Origin: an uncultured Clostridia bacterium
Lineage (GTDB): Bacteria; Bacillota; Clostridia; UMGS1883
Direction: 5' to 3'
Length of the DNA: 7,395 nt
Assembly (NCBI GenBank): GCA_947629615.1
Contig: CANRER010000071.1
Location: forward strand, 1 to 7,395
Below are positions 6,659-7,395 of the stretch, piece after piece; positions within the stretch are counted from its first letter, which is position 1, and each line of letters begins with the position of its first letter. The notes below the pieces were generated by a model, which ran no database searches, was not told the origin of the DNA, and was given only the letters and a program-made list of their open reading frames with translations. A program made the translations under genes and the position numbers.

Positions 6659-6687
6659 ATTTTATACTATTTTTCGCCGTTTGTCAA
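6659..6687 (-). promoter_or_regulatory. Sigma-A type promoter of recA
   Basis: On the minus strand, TTGACA (6687-6682) and TAAAAT (6664-6659) are separated by 17 bases. The -35 hexamer overlaps the TGA stop of cinA (6686-6684), so the promoter begins inside the end of the upstream gene. The spacer carries AAAAATAGTA just before the -10, shared almost exactly with the promoter at 5475-5503. The LexA operator follows immediately downstream. Confidence 0.85.
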
Positions 6688-7169
6688 TACGTTTTTTTAA
6701 GAACCTCGGCGCGCGCAAGCAAAAGCGCGTTTTCCCGCGCGGCGGCGCGGATTTCGTCGCGCGAGCCGGAAAGCCCGAGCCGTTCGGCCCGCGTCCCCTC
6801 CGCCGTGGAAACGCCCACATACACCAGTCCGACGGGCTTTTCGGGCGTTCCGCCGCCGGGGCCGGCAATACCCGTCACGGAAACGGCGACGTCCGCGCCG
6901 CTTTTTTCGCGGGCGCCGACGGCCATTTCGCGGGCGGTTTCTGGGCTGACGGCCCCGTGAGCCAGCAGAGTGTCGCGGCGAACGCCCAAAAGGGCCTCCT
7001 TGGCCTCGTTGGCGTAGGTGACAAAGCCGAAGCCGTAAACCTCGCTCGCGCCGGGGACGCTCGTTATTTCCGCGCCGATTAGCCCGCCGGTGCAGCTTTC
7101 CGCCGTGGCAAGCGTAAGGCCGCGCTCCTTAAGCAGGGCGACGAGCTCCGCCGCAAGATTTTCGTTCAT
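6684..7169 (-). CDS. pncC: CinA C-terminal domain protein (nicotinamide-nucleotide amidohydrolase type)
   Basis: This 161-residue protein corresponds to the C-terminal domain of CinA. In characterised members this domain deamidates nicotinamide mononucleotide to nicotinate mononucleotide, recycling the pyridine ring released by NAD-consuming reactions. Conserved stretches are TAESCTGGLIGAEIT (22-36), VPGASEVY (38-45), FVTYANEAK (49-57), HGAVS (71-75), and SVTGIAGPGGGTPEKPVGLVY (97-117). The N-terminal MoCF-like COG1058 domain of full-length CinA is absent. The length suits a complete stand-alone PncC, so this is not a truncation. The usual GG before VTY is GF here (YGFGFVTY), a small deviation. 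The start MNENLAAEL has GGAGG 7 bases upstream and lies one base after the thiI stop. cinA next to recA is a classic Firmicutes arrangement linked to competence in streptococci; no competence role can be inferred here. Confidence 0.92.
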   Translation of the reverse strand: MNENLAAELVALLKERGLTLATAESCTGGLIGAEITSVPGASEVYGFGFVTYANEAKEALLGVRRDTLLAHGAVSPETAREMAVGAREKSGADVAVSVTGIAGPGGGTPEKPVGLVYVGVSTAEGTRAERLGLSGSRDEIRAAARENALLLARAEVLKKTY

Positions 7170-7170
7170 T

Positions 7171-7395
7171 TTAATTCCTCCCCTCCAAAACAACCCACTC
7201 GGCCTCGGCCACGGCCTTTTCGACCCAGTATTCCATATCTATTTTGCTTTGGCTTTCGAGCAGCTTATCGAGAGTCGGCTTTGTGGTGGGGTGCTTTGGC
7301 ACAAACACCGTACAGCAGTCCTCGTAGGGGAGGATAGAGGTTTCAAAGGTGCCGATTTTCCGCGCGAGGAAAATCGGCACCTTTGAAACCTCTAT
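7171..7395 (-). CDS. thiI: C-terminal end of ThiI, tRNA 4-thiouridine synthetase (partial; 5' part likely artefactual)
   Basis: The frame ends ...VVLEGRN before a TAA at 7173-7171. It contains KIGTFETSILPYEDCCTVF and PKHPTTKP, the C-terminal signature I recognise from Gram-positive ThiI, the enzyme that adenylates U8 of tRNA and transfers sulfur to make s4U (also linked to thiamine thiazole synthesis in some bacteria). No rhodanese domain follows, as in Bacillus-type ThiI, which relies on a partner cysteine desulfurase. About 65 residues look genuine. The frame stays open to the edge, but bases 7368-7395 are the exact reverse complement of 7334-7361, so residues upstream of LARKIGT are probably not the real sequence. 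The GTG at 7380 should not be taken as a start. One base separates this stop from the cinA start, and the cinA ribosome binding site lies inside the last codons. Confidence 0.88.
   Translation of the reverse strand: MEVSKVPIFLARKIGTFETSILPYEDCCTVFVPKHPTTKPTLDKLLESQSKIDMEYWVEKAVAEAEWVVLEGRN
7334..7395. repeat. Perfect 28-bp inverted repeat with 6-base loop at the window edge
   Basis: Bases 7334-7361 (beginning ATAGAGGTTTC) are the exact reverse complement of 7368-7395 (ending GAAACCTCTAT), with GCGCGA at 7362-7367 as the loop. There is no mismatch and the right arm stops exactly where the window stops. The repeat lies inside the conserved C-terminal part of thiI, where a long hairpin is not expected. 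The simplest reading is a fold-back chimera or palindromic contig end, not a terminator or biological element. Confidence 0.93.

Noticed and set aside
5511..7082. 523-codon open frame on the + strand, antisense to recA and pncC
   Set aside because: It spans two well-identified genes and the promoter region between them. The opposite strand encodes textbook RecA and PncC motifs, and the frame has no domain of its own.
7170..7193. Longer pncC start MFWRGGIK
   Set aside because: It lies inside the end of thiI and over the pncC ribosome binding site. MNENLAAEL at 7169 has correct spacing and the family's normal length.
7334..7395. The right-edge palindrome as a transcription terminator
   Set aside because: It lies inside the coding region of thiI, has no U tract on either strand, and its arms are too long and perfect, ending exactly at the window edge.
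1..7395. CRISPR arrays, tRNA or rRNA genes, insertion sequences, phage genes
   Set aside because: I found no regularly spaced direct repeats, cloverleaf or rRNA-like segments, transposase motifs or attachment sites.

Overview
The window looks like chromosomal DNA of a fairly GC-rich member of the Clostridia (Bacillota), probably a gut- or rumen-type Oscillospirales or relative. This is inferred, not proven. The grounds are strong AGGAGG-type ribosome binding sites, consensus TTGACA-17-TAAAAT promoters, a Gram-positive LexA (Cheo-type) SOS box in front of recA, a ThiI that ends just after the PYEDCC motif (no rhodanese domain), and a Clostridia-style signal peptide on a large modular secreted protein.

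Layout, left to right. Positions 1-311 carry the 3' end of an unrecognised + strand gene. Positions 312-789 hold no convincing gene. That gap is rich in short perfect hairpins and contains a strong two-way terminator at 652-677. It could encode a structured non-coding RNA read on the + strand, and it separates convergent transcription units. From 790 to the right edge every gene is on the minus strand. In transcription order (right to left) they are: the 3' end of thiI (tRNA 4-thiouridine synthetase); a stand-alone cinA/pncC C-terminal domain; recA; a 1487-residue secreted BNR-4 beta-propeller protein with LamG-like and Ig-like modules, probably a polysaccharide lyase or related glycan enzyme; and a 57-residue companion protein.

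How the genes work together. thiI and cinA are one base apart and must be co-transcribed. recA has its own promoter, whose -35 box overlaps the cinA stop codon, with a LexA operator just downstream of the predicted start. recA can therefore be read from upstream and also induced by DNA damage. The secreted enzyme has its own promoter 84 bp downstream of recA, very similar to the recA promoter, and no terminator is visible between them. The small companion gene uses a ribosome binding site that overlaps the stop codon of the large gene, so the two are translated from one message that probably ends at 652-677.

Most notable points: the right end of the window is a perfect 28-bp inverted repeat with a 6-base loop, inside thiI and ending exactly at the edge, which looks like a fold-back assembly or library artefact; the structured 312-680 region; the two-histidine signature of the propeller enzyme; and its small co-translated partner.
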